A DNA stretch of 64,000 nt from the NCBI RefSeq assembly GCF_900113835.1, contig NZ_FOQV01000006.1, forward strand, positions 124,001 through 188,000, given 5' to 3'. This DNA is from Allobosea sp. OK403. GTDB taxonomy: Bacteria > Pseudomonadota > Alphaproteobacteria > Rhizobiales > Beijerinckiaceae. This document shows, piece after piece, positions 1-9,597 of the stretch. The stretch's first letter is position 1, and each line of letters opens with the position of its first letter. The position numbers and the translations under genes were made by a program. The notes beneath the pieces were generated by a model that did not search any database, was not told where the DNA came from, and was given only the letters and a program-made list of their open reading frames with translations.

Positions 1-640
1 CGGCGGCGCGGCCGAGATAGGTACCCAGCACCGGATAAAACACATCCGAGCTGCGTAGGGCCCGTGACAGGCCGCTGACATCGATCAGCAGGGAGGCGAT
101 GCGGTTCTCCGGCTGATGCAGGCCGTAATCGGGTGCGCAGCCGGCAATGGCGCAGGCGATGTCGAGGAAATCGCCATAGCGGTTGGTGCGCGCGCCGAGC
201 ACCGAATTGCAGAAGATGACGGCGTTGGACTCGCCCCAGGCGACATCCGTGCCCACGGCCGGGCGATGCCCCGCCTGATAGGGCGCGCAGGTCCAGGAGG
301 GCTCGCAGCCCATGGCCTCATAGGCACGCATCATCCGCCCTGCCATGTCGCGCTCATGCGCGGGCAGGCGGATCGCGGCGCAGCCGGCAGGCGCGAGGGC
401 GCCGACATTCAAGGTGGCGCGCACCGCGACCCTGGCGTCGCCCGCGACCAGCCTTTCGGCGAAGAGCGTGCCGGAATCGCCATGATAGAGCGCGCCGTCG
501 ATATGGGCGGAGGCGACCGGGATCAGCCTCGGCGCCCCCATCAGCCGGGCGGCCTCCGTGACGATGCGCAGCGCCATGGCAGCGCCTTCGCCTTGCGCGC
601 CTGAGGCGATGCTGCGTTCCTCGGCGGAGAGCTCAACCAT
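1..640 (-). CDS. Aconitase X (AcnX) large-domain protein, 3' part outside window
   Basis: About 213 N-terminal codons are visible from ATG at 640; the gene continues past base 1. The translation starts MVELSAEERS and contains the AcnX large-domain blocks LIPVASAHIDG, TCAPYQAG and GESNAVIFCNSVLGARTN. Known members dehydrate hydroxy acids: bacterial cis-3-hydroxy-L-proline dehydratase and archaeal mevalonate-5-phosphate dehydratase. The ATG overlaps the TGA of the upstream lyase gene (633-635) in the string ATGGTTGA, so the two are probably translationally coupled. No small (swivel) domain precedes the large domain; it must be fused C-terminally or encoded separately, outside the window. Family assignment is strong; the substrate is not known. 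Confidence 0.85.
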   Translation of the reverse strand, partial: MVELSAEERSIASGAQGEGAAMALRIVTEAARLMGAPRLIPVASAHIDGALYHGDSGTLFAERLVAGDARVAVRATLNVGALAPAGCAAIRLPAHERDMAGRMMRAYEAMGCEPSWTCAPYQAGHRPAVGTDVAWGESNAVIFCNSVLGARTNRYGDFLDIACAIAGCAPDYGLHQPENRIASLLIDVSGLSRALRSSDVFYPVLGTYLGRAA

Positions 641-2006
641 CGGAATCCATATGCTCCCGCTCCTCGTCGTAGAGAGCGAGGATGCGGTCGATGATAGCAT
701 CGGTCGCACCGCGATAGGTCGTCGGGTCGAAGAGCTTGTCGATTTCGCCGGGCGCCAGCTTGCCGGCGAGGGCAGGGGTCTGGGCGAGCACGTCTCTGAG
801 ATGACGGCCGCTGGCGATGCAGATGCGACTGGCCTCCTCAAGCAGATGATGCGCCTCGCCCCTGCCGACGGTGGCGGCAAGCGCGAGCGATACGCGCTCA
901 GCCATGACCAGGCCATTGGTGAGCTCGAGATTCTGCCGCATCCGCTCGGGGAAGACCTGAAGCCCTTCGATCAGCGTCACCATCTGGTTCAGGGCGGAGC
1001 CGGCAATGGTGAAGAGTTCCCCCATCGTGCGCCATTCGGCGTGCCAGCCGCCCATGGCGCGCTCGTGCTCCTGCGGCATGGTGGCGAGCATGGTCGAGAC
1101 GAGGCCGGGTGCGCGCTTGGCCGCGGCGAGGATCAGCGTGCACAGCACCGGGTTGCGTTTATGCGGCATGGCGGAGGAGCCGCCCTTGCCGGGGGCTTCC
1201 GGTTCGGCCAATTCACCGATCTCGGTTTGCGCCATCAGCGCGATGTCCTGCGCCATCTTGCCGAGATGGCCCATGAAGATGCCGAGACCGGCGGCGATTC
1301 GCGCCGGGCGCCGGCGTTCCGTGTGCCAGGGCGTGTTGACAGCGCCGATGGAAGGCATCGTCCTGCCGAAGGCTTGAAGGACGGCTTCGGCGTGCTCGCC
1401 GAGCGAGGCCAGCGTGCCTGCCGCTCCGCCGAGCTGATGCGCGGACTGGCCACAGATCATGAAGTCGTCATGGAAGGAGATGACGGGGCCGAGCCAGTTC
1501 GCCGCCTTGATGCCGAAGGAGATCGGCACGGCGTGCTGCAGGAACGTGCGGCCGATCATCGGCGTGTGGCGATGGCGCCTTGTCAGCTCAGCGAGGGCGT
1601 CCGCAAGACGGGCGGCCCGTTCCAGAAGCAGCCGCCACGCAGCACCATATTGCTGCGCATGGCCGGAATCGATCACATCCTGGCTGGTGGCGCCGTAATG
1701 GGCCCATTTCGCGGCCTCAGGATCGATCGCAGCGACGCGGGCCGTCAACGCCTTGACCAGCGGGATCGCGGGATTGCCGGCCAGTGTCGCCGCCTTGCCG
1801 ATGGCGGCGATGTCGTAGAACTCCGCCTTGCATTGCGCGCCGATCGCTTCTGCGGCTTCTGTGGGGATGACGCCGGCGGTGGCTTCCGCGCGGGCAAGCG
1901 CCGCCTCGAAATCCAGCATGCCTTGCAGCGCCGCGCAGTCGTCGAGCAGCGCTGCCATCTGCGCATCGGCGAACAACTCGCCGTACAGGCCGAGAGGGCC
2001 GCTCAT
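633..2006 (-). CDS. Fumarase/aspartase superfamily lyase, PcaB (3-carboxymuconate cycloisomerase)-like
   Basis: A 457-residue protein starting MSGPLGLYGELFAD. It carries the superfamily signature GGSSAMPHKRNPV, the HYGATSQDVIDSG block and the RTFLQHAVP block, in the order expected for 3-carboxy-cis,cis-muconate cycloisomerases. ATG at 2006 was chosen because the family normally begins near this point; an upstream in-frame ATG at 2090 would add 28 basic, low-complexity residues. Downstream it overlaps the aconitase X gene by 8 bp. Pairing with AcnX rather than with pca genes argues against a protocatechuate role; it may act on a hydroxy-acid or N-substituted amino acid intermediate (inference). 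A distant paralogue sits at 59962-61329. Confidence 0.8.
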   Translation of the reverse strand: MSGPLGLYGELFADAQMAALLDDCAALQGMLDFEAALARAEATAGVIPTEAAEAIGAQCKAEFYDIAAIGKAATLAGNPAIPLVKALTARVAAIDPEAAKWAHYGATSQDVIDSGHAQQYGAAWRLLLERAARLADALAELTRRHRHTPMIGRTFLQHAVPISFGIKAANWLGPVISFHDDFMICGQSAHQLGGAAGTLASLGEHAEAVLQAFGRTMPSIGAVNTPWHTERRRPARIAAGLGIFMGHLGKMAQDIALMAQTEIGELAEPEAPGKGGSSAMPHKRNPVLCTLILAAAKRAPGLVSTMLATMPQEHERAMGGWHAEWRTMGELFTIAGSALNQMVTLIEGLQVFPERMRQNLELTNGLVMAERVSLALAATVGRGEAHHLLEEASRICIASGRHLRDVLAQTPALAGKLAPGEIDKLFDPTTYRGATDAIIDRILALYDEEREHMDSDG

Positions 2007-2182
2007 CTGTCCACGGACCGGGGTGCGGCGGGCATAGCTTGGGCGCTGTTCACTTTTGTCCCCTTGTGCAGCGAGGGGCTTTCCGCTCATGGATAGCCGA
2101 TCCGAGCCTTGGATAGACCCGAGGCATGGCCGGCTGCAACAGCGGCGGGGTCGGCTTGATCTTGGAATGAGGGAGTAGCGGC

Positions 2183-2635
2183 ATGGCGATGACGATGAAT
2201 GGCGAGGTCACCTTGCCGGCTGCCAAGGATGTGGTCTGGGCCAAGCTGAATGACGCGGAGGTGCTCAAAGCCTGCATCCCCGGCTGCGATCAGCTGACCA
2301 AGGACGACGACACCCACTTCTCGGCGATCGTGAAGGTCAAGCTCGGGCCGGTGAAGGCGACCTTCCGAGGCAAGGTCGAGCTCGTCGACCTCGACCCGCC
2401 CAATGGCTATCGTATCCAGGGCGAGGGCGAGGGCGGCATCGCCGGCTTCGCCAAGGGCGGCGCCAAGGTCGCGCTCAGCGTGGCCGAGGGCGGGCAGACG
2501 CTGCTGCGCTACGATGTCGAGGCGCAGGTCGGCGGCAAGCTGATGCAGCTCGGCGCAAGGTTGATCGATTCGGTCTCAAAGAAGCTCGCCGACGAGTTTT
2601 TCGCCAATTTCGCCAAAGCGGTCAGCGAAGGCTGA
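2183..2635 (+). CDS. coxG: CoxG-like SRPBCC-fold protein (CO dehydrogenase subunit G family)
   Basis: A 150-residue protein with no signal peptide. It matches the CoxG family: MNGEVTLPAAKDVVWAKLND, ACIPGCDQL, a central GGIAGFAKGG and a C-terminal LADEFFANFAKAV helix. CoxG proteins are START/SRPBCC-fold proteins linked to membrane recruitment or maturation of molybdenum hydroxylases. ATG at 2183 follows a GAGGGAG Shine-Dalgarno sequence by about 8 bases. The gene is separated from coxSLM by a minus-strand chemoreceptor gene. Its last codons are inside a 38-bp tandem repeat. Confidence 0.85.
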   Translation: MAMTMNGEVTLPAAKDVVWAKLNDAEVLKACIPGCDQLTKDDDTHFSAIVKVKLGPVKATFRGKVELVDLDPPNGYRIQGEGEGGIAGFAKGGAKVALSVAEGGQTLLRYDVEAQVGGKLMQLGARLIDSVSKKLADEFFANFAKAVSEG

Positions 2636-2718
2636 GCGCGTCCTTCCATCCCATAGCGGTCAGCGAAGGCTGAGCGCGTTCTTCCATCCCATAGCGGTCA
2701 GCGAAGGCTGATCGCGTC
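2617..2718. repeat. 38-bp tandem repeat, about 2.7 copies, spanning the coxG stop
   Basis: Copies begin at 2617, 2655 and 2693 (period 38), each starting AGCGGTCAGCGAAGGCTGA. The first copy contains the last codons and stop of coxG; the last ends at the stop codon of the convergent chemoreceptor gene. The copies differ at single positions (tcctt/tcttt-type change, gagcg/gatcg). It looks like a local slippage duplication of the coxG 3' end rather than a CRISPR. Confidence 0.9.
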
Positions 2719-4108
2719 AGGACACCTGTCTCAGCGCCGTCAGCGCCTCGCTGACGGTGGCCTCCGCGGCGCCGACTTGAAGTGCGATCTGGGAAGCGAC
2801 GAGGGTGGCGCGTTCGATCGCCCTTGTCGTCGTCTCCAGGCTGTCGCCGACGGCTTGGGCGCTGGCGATCGTGTCATCCGAACACCCGGCCACATCCGAG
2901 GCGTCGCGCGCTATGCCCGAGGTGACGAGGCTCTGCTGGGCGACCGAGTCGGATATCGCCTCGGAATCGCCCCGGATTTCGCCGATCGTCGAGCTGATCG
3001 AGGCGGCATGCTGGCCGCACGCTGCGGCGTTCGCCGAGAATTCGGTGATCTGGCGAGAGATCTCCCGCGTCGCATTGGCTGTCTGCGTCGCCAGCGACTT
3101 TACCTCCGAGGCAACGACGGCGAAACCGCGTCCAGCTTCTCCCGCTCGGGCGGCCTCGATCGTGGCATTGAGAGCAAGCAGATTGGTCTGCGCGGCGATG
3201 TCTGCGATCAGGCCGAGAACCGAGCCGATGCTAGCGGTCGATTCACGCAATTGCGTGATCGCGTGGTTCATCGCCTCCGCGTCGCCGACGGCGCGGGTCG
3301 CGATGGCGACGCTTTGACGGGCGCGATGGCCGATTTCACCGATATTGGCCGACATCTCTTCGGTCGCAGCTGCCGTCTGGCGGGCGCGGTCTCTCATCAT
3401 TTCGGCGGCGCGCGTGACATCGAGGACCTGTGTCCGGATGAACGCTGTCGCGCTCGTGGTCTCGTCTGTGGCGCCGACGAACTGCTCGACTGCGCCGCTG
3501 ATCGTCGAATCGAGCGTGCCGATCCGTGATTTCAGCATATGCGCGGCGGTGTCGAGCGCGTCGCGGCGATGCCTGGCCTCCGCAGCCTCAAGGGCATGAT
3601 CCAGAGTGATCGCGGTATTGATGTCCATGACCAAGACGTTCTCGATGATCTCCATGTCCCTCGCGAAACGTCTGGGAGACAGCAGAGAGGCTAGGCGCGG
3701 CTTCGTCGCGATCGCTCTGAAAAGTGCCCCCGCGATCGACACGCGGGAACGGGTGCCGACCTTGACGGCGCGCTCCAGGATGCACATGCGCTCCATAGAT
3801 TTGTAGTAGCGCTCGTCGAAATCACCTTCAAAGATCAGCCTGAAGTGCTGCCCCGTGATCTCATAGAGGTTCTCATTTAGCGGCGTGATGTTGTCTTTCA
3901 GCCCGGGATGGATCTGGCGACCGTAGGTGAAGGCCTTCGCGACGATGTCTTCGATGACGAGATCGACATGCTTGCGATAGCCCCGCAGCGCGGTGCGCTT
4001 TTGCTCACCATAGCCCGTCGAGTGCAGGCGGCGTGCGACCTGTTCGGAAATCGATGTCAAGATTGGCCCTCGCGCCGCCGGCAAAAGCGCTCCAACGAGC
4101 TGACGCAC
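2717..4108 (-). CDS. Methyl-accepting chemotaxis protein with globin-like sensor domain
   Basis: A soluble 463-residue receptor with no membrane segments. Residues about 15-185 resemble a protoglobin sensor ([19 protein letters not shown], then [13 protein letters not shown]). Residues about 210-463 are an MCP signalling domain with the hairpin-tip region [20 protein letters not shown] and [13 protein letters not shown]. In globin-coupled sensors the haem-binding His lies about 11 residues after the FD..Y motif; here that position is Glu112, so haem binding is doubtful. The start is GTG at 4108 without a clear ribosome site; an in-frame TTG at 4060 preceded by GAGGG is an alternative. It lies convergent to coxG and divergent from coxS. 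Confidence 0.8.
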   Translation of the reverse strand: MRQLVGALLPAARGPILTSISEQVARRLHSTGYGEQKRTALRGYRKHVDLVIEDIVAKAFTYGRQIHPGLKDNITPLNENLYEITGQHFRLIFEGDFDERYYKSMERMCILERAVKVGTRSRVSIAGALFRAIATKPRLASLLSPRRFARDMEIIENVLVMDINTAITLDHALEAAEARHRRDALDTAAHMLKSRIGTLDSTISGAVEQFVGATDETTSATAFIRTQVLDVTRAAEMMRDRARQTAAATEEMSANIGEIGHRARQSVAIATRAVGDAEAMNHAITQLRESTASIGSVLGLIADIAAQTNLLALNATIEAARAGEAGRGFAVVASEVKSLATQTANATREISRQITEFSANAAACGQHAASISSTIGEIRGDSEAISDSVAQQSLVTSGIARDASDVAGCSDDTIASAQAVGDSLETTTRAIERATLVASQIALQVGAAEATVSEALTALRQVS

Positions 4109-4398
4109 GGTGAGTGGCCCCGGTTAAAATTCCGGCAATGCGACATACGCACGCGGTTTCGCAAATTCTGGGTGAGCACCGCTCGAACGCGATGAATCGC
4201 CGCGAAACGGTACAAAACAGCCTGCCTTGTCTGGATGTGCCCGGCTTGACCGCGCAAAAATGCGGGTCCACATTCAATTTCGAGCTATTCCAAGGAAGAG
4301 CTGCTCTTCGTCGATTGCGGTCGCGCGAGGGGAGATTACGCTACGGCTTCGAGATGTCTTAGCCGGGCGCCAGACCCGGGTCACAGGAGGAATGCCCC
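4109..4398. promoter_or_regulatory. Divergent intergenic region between chemoreceptor gene and coxS
   Basis: About 290 bp without a convincing gene, which must hold the coxSLM promoter and probably that of the chemoreceptor. A 15-bp palindrome (GAAGAGC-T-GCTCTTC) lies at 4295-4309, about 90 bp before coxS. AGGAGG at 4386-4391 is the coxS ribosome site. No sigma-54 or clear sigma-70 promoter was identified. Confidence 0.45.
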
Positions 4399-4899
<501 letters not shown>

Positions 4900-4907
4900 G
4901 GCGTTTC

Positions 4908-4934
4908 GCCCGCGCCATCCCGCGCGGGCTTTTT
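4908..4934 (+). terminator. Intrinsic terminator between coxS and coxL
   Basis: Perfect 8-bp GC-only stem GCCCGCGC (4908-4915) / GCGCGGGC (4922-4929), loop catccc, followed directly by TTTTT (4930-4934). It sits between coxS (stop 4899) and coxL (start 4985), where it could reduce read-through and set a higher coxS than coxL transcript level. Confidence 0.8.
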
Positions 4935-4984
4935 CTCATGCCATGACGTGCCCGCCAGAGGCGCGCTGCGAGGAGGGAACACCA

Positions 4985-7363
4985 ATGTCTTCTCAATCAA
5001 GCTCCGCCACCGGAATCGGCGCCTCAGTCCGCCGCAAGGAAGACCACCGCTTCATCACCGGCCAGGGCCGCTACACCGACGACATCAACCGCCCCGGCCA
5101 GGCCCACGCCTATTTCCTGCGCTCGCCCCACGCCCACGCCACCATCAACAAGATCGACACCAAGGCCGCCGCCAAGATGCCCGGCGTGCTTGGAATCTTC
5201 ACAGGCGACGATCTCACGGCCGATAAGGTCGGCGGGCTGATCTGCGGCTGGATGATTCACAACAAGGATGGCTCGCCGATGCGCGCCGGTGCCCATCCGG
5301 CCCTAGCCCAGGGCAAGGTCCGCTATGTCGGCGATCATGTCTGCGTGATCGTCGCCGAGACGCTGGCGCAGGCGCGCGACGCGTCCGAGGCGATCGTCGT
5401 CGACTACGGCGTGCTGCCGGCCGTGGTCGACACCGCAAGCGCCGCCAAAGCCAAGACGGTGGTCCATGTGGAGGCGCCCGACAACACGGTGTTCAACTGG
5501 CATCTCGGCAACAAGGACGAGACAGAGAAGGCCTTCAAGGCGGCCAAGCATGTGACGAAGCTCGACATCGTCAACAACCGGCTGGTGCCCAACCCTATGG
5601 AGCCGCGCGCGGCCGTCGGCGATTACGATCAGGGTGAGGGGGCATTCACGCTCTACACCACGAGCCAGAACCCGCATGTTGCACGCCTCGTCCTCTCGGC
5701 CTTCATCGGCATCGCGCCCGAGAACAAACTGCGCGTGATCGCGCCCGATGTCGGGGGCGGTTTCGGCTCGAAAATCTTCATCTATGCCGAGGAGACGGTC
5801 TGCGTCTGGGTGGCGAAAAAGGTCGGCCGGCCGGTGAAATGGACGTCGGACCGTTCCGAGGCCTTCCTCTCCGACGCGCATGGCCGCGACCATGTCACCC
5901 ATGCCGAACTCGCGACCGATGCGGATGGCAAGATCACGGGCCTCAGGGTCAAGACCACCGCCAATCTCGGCGCCTATCTTTCGACTTTCTCCTCGTCGGT
6001 GCCGACCTATCTCTATGCGCCGTTACTCTCGGGCTCCTACGATATCCCGGCGATCTATGCCGAGGTCGATGCGGTCTACACCAACACGGCCCCCGTCGAC
6101 GCCTATCGCGGAGCGGGGCGGCCGGAGGCGACCTTCGTGGTCGAGCGCCTGGTCGAGGTCGCGGCGCGCGAGCTCGGCAAGGATCCGGCAAAATTCCGGA
6201 TGCAGAACTACATCAAGAAATTCCCGCACCAGACGCCGGTGATCATGATGTACGACGCCGGTAATTACGGCGCGGCGATGAAGAAAGCGCTGGAGATCAT
6301 CGACTACAAGGGCGTCGGCAAGCGCAAGCGCGACTCAGCCCGCAACGGCAAGCTGCGTGGCATCGGCTTCTCCTCCTATATCGAGGCTTGCGGCATTGCG
6401 CCGTCGGCCGCGGTGGGGTCGCTGGGTGCAGGTGTCGGCCTGTGGGAATCGGCGGAGGTCAGGGTCAATCCGATCGGCACCGTCGAGGTTTTGACCGGCT
6501 CTCACAGCCATGGCCAGGGCCATGAGACGACCTTCGCCCAGCTCGTCTCCGACAAGCTGGGCATCCCGATCGAGAACGTTTCGATCGTCCATGGCGACAC
6601 CGACAAGGTGCAGATGGGCATGGGCACCTATGGCTCGCGCTCCGGCGCGGTCGGCATGTCTGCGATCTTCAGGGCGGTCGACAAGGTCATCGCCAAGGGC
6701 AAGAAGGTCGCGGCCTATGTGCTGGAGGCCGACGAGGCCGATATCGACTTCGCGGATGGGCACTTCAAGGTGAAGGGCACGGACAAGACGCTCGATTTCG
6801 GCTCCTGCGCGCTGCAGGCCTATGTCGCGCACAAGTTCAACGGGCAGGATCTCGAGCCCGGGCTGAAGGAGGGGGCGTTCTACGACCCGACCAACTTCAC
6901 CTTCCCGGCCGGCGTCCATATCTGTGAGCTCGAGATCGACCCCGCCACCGGCACGACCCGTATCGAGCGCTGGGCGGCGGTGGATGATTTCGGCAATGTC
7001 ATCAACCCGATGATCGTCGAGGGGCAGGTCCATGGCGGCATCGCCCAGGGGGTCGGGCAGGCGCTGCTGGAAGGGGCGAAGTACAATAGTGATGGGCAGC
7101 TCGTGACCGCGAGTTTCATGGATTACTGCATGCCGCGCGCTGGCGATCTGCCATCCTTCGATGTCGGCATGACAGTGACGCCATGCCCGTCCAACCCGCT
7201 CGGCATCAAGGGGTGCGGCGAGGCCGGCGCCATCGCTGCCCCACCTGCCGTGATCAACGCCATCACCGACGCGCTCGGCCATGAGGACATCGCCATGCCG
7301 GCGACGCCCCAGGCGGTCTGGCGCGCGGCGCAGAAGAGCCTCAAGAGAATGGCTGCCGAGTAA
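4985..7363 (+). CDS. coxL: Molybdenum hydroxylase large subunit, form II CoxL-like
   Basis: A 792-residue molybdopterin cytosine dinucleotide subunit of the xanthine oxidase family. Conserved blocks include [23 protein letters not shown] compressed at the N terminus, [17 protein letters not shown] and [14 protein letters not shown]. The active-site loop reads AYRGAGR (6101-6121, residues 373-379), the form II signature; genuine form I CO dehydrogenases have AYxCSFR, whose Cys binds copper. So the enzyme oxidises an unknown substrate and CO is unlikely. ATG at 4985 was chosen because GAGGAGGGAAC precedes it and the family starts here; the open frame extends upstream to 4754 over coxS. Confidence 0.93.
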   Translation: MSSQSSSATGIGASVRRKEDHRFITGQGRYTDDINRPGQAHAYFLRSPHAHATINKIDTKAAAKMPGVLGIFTGDDLTADKVGGLICGWMIHNKDGSPMRAGAHPALAQGKVRYVGDHVCVIVAETLAQARDASEAIVVDYGVLPAVVDTASAAKAKTVVHVEAPDNTVFNWHLGNKDETEKAFKAAKHVTKLDIVNNRLVPNPMEPRAAVGDYDQGEGAFTLYTTSQNPHVARLVLSAFIGIAPENKLRVIAPDVGGGFGSKIFIYAEETVCVWVAKKVGRPVKWTSDRSEAFLSDAHGRDHVTHAELATDADGKITGLRVKTTANLGAYLSTFSSSVPTYLYAPLLSGSYDIPAIYAEVDAVYTNTAPVDAYRGAGRPEATFVVERLVEVAARELGKDPAKFRMQNYIKKFPHQTPVIMMYDAGNYGAAMKKALEIIDYKGVGKRKRDSARNGKLRGIGFSSYIEACGIAPSAAVGSLGAGVGLWESAEVRVNPIGTVEVLTGSHSHGQGHETTFAQLVSDKLGIPIENVSIVHGDTDKVQMGMGTYGSRSGAVGMSAIFRAVDKVIAKGKKVAAYVLEADEADIDFADGHFKVKGTDKTLDFGSCALQAYVAHKFNGQDLEPGLKEGAFYDPTNFTFPAGVHICELEIDPATGTTRIERWAAVDDFGNVINPMIVEGQVHGGIAQGVGQALLEGAKYNSDGQLVTASFMDYCMPRAGDLPSFDVGMTVTPCPSNPLGIKGCGEAGAIAAPPAVINAITDALGHEDIAMPATPQAVWRAAQKSLKRMAAE

Positions 7364-7374
7364 GCATCGAGAAG

Positions 7375-7403
7375 GCGGATGGCGGCATGTGGCTGCCATC
7401 CGC
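7375..7403. other. Hairpin between coxL and coxM
   Basis: Inverted arms 7375-7386 and 7392-7403 (GCGGATGGC / GCCATCCGC core, one wobble pair), loop ATGTG. There is no T run, so it is more likely an RNA-stability or processing element than a terminator. Confidence 0.55.
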
Positions 7404-7442
7404 TTATCCAGCGCCTGCGACGTTTCGAAAGGGATCATGCCC

Positions 7443-8246
7443 ATGTACGCCTTCACCTTCCATCGCCCGGCCACGGCGCGCCAGGCCGCCGGTCTCCTCG
7501 CCAAGAAGGAGGACGCCAAATTGCTCGCCGGTGGGCACACGCTGCTGCCGACGATGAAGCAGCGTCTCGCTTCGCCGGGAGCACTCGTCGATCTCGGCGG
7601 CTGCGCCGATCTCAAGGGCATCGAACGCAAGGGCCGCAATGTCGTGATCGGCGCGATGACGACCCATGCCGAGGTCGCGGCCTCGCCACTCGTGCAGGAG
7701 GCCATTCCGGGCCTGGCCTATCTCGCCTCGCATATCGGCGATCCGCATGTGCGCAATCGCGGCACGATCGGCGGTTCGGTCGCCAATAACGACCCTGCGG
7801 CGGACTATCCCGCAGCCTGCCTCGCGCTGGGGGCGACGATCGTCACCAACAAGCGCAAGATCGGGGCGGACGAGTTCTTCACCGGCCTTTACGAGACGGC
7901 GCTGGAAGAGGGCGAGATCATCACCAAGATCGCCTTCCCGCTGGCTTCCAAGGCGGCCTATGCGAAATTCCGCAATCCGGCCTCGCGCTATGCGCTGGTC
8001 GGCGTCTTCGTCGCCAAGCGCGGCTCCGATGTCCGCGTCGCGGTCACGGGCGCGGGCGAGGGCGGCGTCTTCCGCTGGCCCGAGGCCGAGGATGCTCTGA
8101 AGACGCGCTTCACCGCGAAATCGCTCGATGGCCTCAAAGCCTCGGCCAAGGGCATCAATGCCGACATGCATGCCGATGCCGAATATCGCGCCCATCTGAT
8201 CGGCGTGATGGCGAAGGAAGCCGTGGCGCGCGCGACGGGCAAGTAG
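7443..8246 (+). CDS. coxM: Molybdenum hydroxylase FAD-binding medium subunit (CoxM)
   Basis: A 267-residue flavoprotein subunit. The two FAD pyrophosphate-binding motifs of the CoxM family are present: LLAGGHTLLPTMK and RNRGTIGGSVANND. It transfers electrons from the iron-sulphur subunit to the external acceptor. Two ATGs (7437 and 7443) are in frame; 7443 (MYAFTFHRPAT) is favoured because the AAAGGG ribosome site ends about 9 bases before it. It is third in the coxSLM set. A 7-9 bp hairpin follows at 8271-8296. Confidence 0.93.
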   Translation: MYAFTFHRPATARQAAGLLAKKEDAKLLAGGHTLLPTMKQRLASPGALVDLGGCADLKGIERKGRNVVIGAMTTHAEVAASPLVQEAIPGLAYLASHIGDPHVRNRGTIGGSVANNDPAADYPAACLALGATIVTNKRKIGADEFFTGLYETALEEGEIITKIAFPLASKAAYAKFRNPASRYALVGVFVAKRGSDVRVAVTGAGEGGVFRWPEAEDALKTRFTAKSLDGLKASAKGINADMHADAEYRAHLIGVMAKEAVARATGK

Positions 8247-8270
8247 GGCGAGTATAATCGAGCTTTGTCG

Positions 8271-8296
8271 AGGGCGATGTCGTTCGGCGTCGCCCT
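8271..8296. other. Hairpin after coxM
   Basis: Arms AGGGCGA (8271-8277) and TCGCCCT (8290-8296), extendable by one wobble and one GC pair. No T run. Third of a series of hairpins at cistron boundaries in this locus. Confidence 0.5.
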
Positions 8297-8345
8297 GAGA
8301 CGAAAAACGGATCGCAACGATCGATCCAATCCAGGGGATGCGCCG

Positions 8346-9416
8346 ATGAGATATGCCACTTTCGTGGGGGCGGCCGCCCTCGTGACGTTCTTCGCTCTGC
8401 CGGCCTCCGCCTTCGACGGCTGGCATCTCGAGAGTTCTGCCACGATCGAAGGCAAGGGTGCGGCCTGGGACTATATCAGCCTGGATGGTGCGTCTGGCCG
8501 GCTCTATATCGGCCATCGCAAGGAAGGCCTGCAGGTCTTCGATACCGCGGGCAGGAAGTTGCTGAAGACCCTCGACAATACCGCGACGCAAAGCTCGAAC
8601 GGCGCGACGCTGATGCCCGAATTCGATCTTGGCTTCTCCAATAACGAGGACGGATCGATCACGCCGTTCAAGATGTCGACGATGGAGGCGCGCGCGCCGA
8701 TCAAGCTCGGCGAGGAACTCGACACCAGCCACTACGATCCGGTCTCGAAGCGGATCCTGGTCAACATGGCCGCTGGCAAGGATGGGACGGAGCTTGTCGT
8801 CCTGCAGGCTCCCTCGCTCGAGAAGGTCGGCGTCATCAAGATCGCCAGCAAGAAGCCCGAGCATGCCGACAGCGACGGCAAGGGCAACCTGTTCATGGCC
8901 TCGCGCGACCTGGAGCTGGTCTACCGCATCGACATGAAGGAGATGAAGGTCACCGCGGAGTGGCCCGCTTCCGGATGCGGCCAGGCCAACAGCCTGGCGA
9001 TGGATGCCGTCAACAAGCGCATCTTCCTGGGCTGCCGCGGCAGCGACAAGGCCAAACCTGCCTTCGCGGTGATGGATTCCGAAACCGGCAAGGTGATCTT
9101 CTCGCAGGAGATGGGCGGCGGCAACGACGGCGTCGCCTATGATGCGGAGCTGAAGCGGATCTTCCTGACCAATGGCGTCAACGCCGTCATGAACGTGTTC
9201 GAACAGGTCGATGCCAATACCTACAGGCAGATCGAGGCTCTGGGCACCCATGCCGGGGTGCGTTCGCTGGCGCTGGACGCCAAGAGCAAGAAAATCTTCG
9301 CGGTAACGGCCGAGGGCTCGGCCGACTATGCCAAGAAGGTGACGACGACCGTTTCGCCCTATTACGCCAACACGTTTTATCCGAATACGTTCAAGGTGTT
9401 GATCTACGCGAAATGA
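8346..9416 (+). CDS. Exported YncE-like beta-propeller protein
   Basis: A 356-residue protein. Residues 1-22 form a Sec signal peptide (MRYATFVGAAALVTFFALPA, cleavage after ASA). The rest has repeated blades typical of YncE/cytochrome-cd1-like propellers (DYISLDGASGRLYIGHR, DPVSKRILVNMAAGKDG, DAVNKRIFLGCRGSD, DAELKRIFLTNGVNAVM). Start ATG at 8346 follows AGGGGAT. It lies between coxM and coxD on the same strand, so it is probably periplasmic and co-expressed with the hydroxylase. Its role is unknown; electron acceptor or substrate binding in the periplasm is a guess. Confidence 0.8.
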   Translation: MRYATFVGAAALVTFFALPASAFDGWHLESSATIEGKGAAWDYISLDGASGRLYIGHRKEGLQVFDTAGRKLLKTLDNTATQSSNGATLMPEFDLGFSNNEDGSITPFKMSTMEARAPIKLGEELDTSHYDPVSKRILVNMAAGKDGTELVVLQAPSLEKVGVIKIASKKPEHADSDGKGNLFMASRDLELVYRIDMKEMKVTAEWPASGCGQANSLAMDAVNKRIFLGCRGSDKAKPAFAVMDSETGKVIFSQEMGGGNDGVAYDAELKRIFLTNGVNAVMNVFEQVDANTYRQIEALGTHAGVRSLALDAKSKKIFAVTAEGSADYAKKVTTTVSPYYANTFYPNTFKVLIYAK

Positions 9417-9597
9417 TGTGATGTCTCCCATTGTCGTTGCCGCTTCGCCAGCGGTGACGGCGGTGTCGGGATGCTACTGGGTTCGCTCCTCCGTCGATTC
9501 CGTCGGGGTCGCGCCGGTCTCGGGACACCTGGACGATTGTCGTCAGGGGGCTCCGGGCAGGCCGGCGCACCTGAACCGGGAATGATGAGAGTTTGCG

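Noticed and set aside
558-2096. A 512-codon plus-strand open frame
   Set aside because: It is antisense to the lyase gene, which has clear superfamily motifs; high GC content makes long antisense frames common. The translation is rich in Arg/Gly/Ala without recognisable domains.
2617-2718. Possible CRISPR array
   Set aside because: The 38-bp units are directly adjacent with no unique spacers, and they copy coding sequence.
7404-9431. A 675-codon minus-strand open frame
   Set aside because: Antisense to coxM and the beta-propeller gene, both well supported. No ribosome site or domain.
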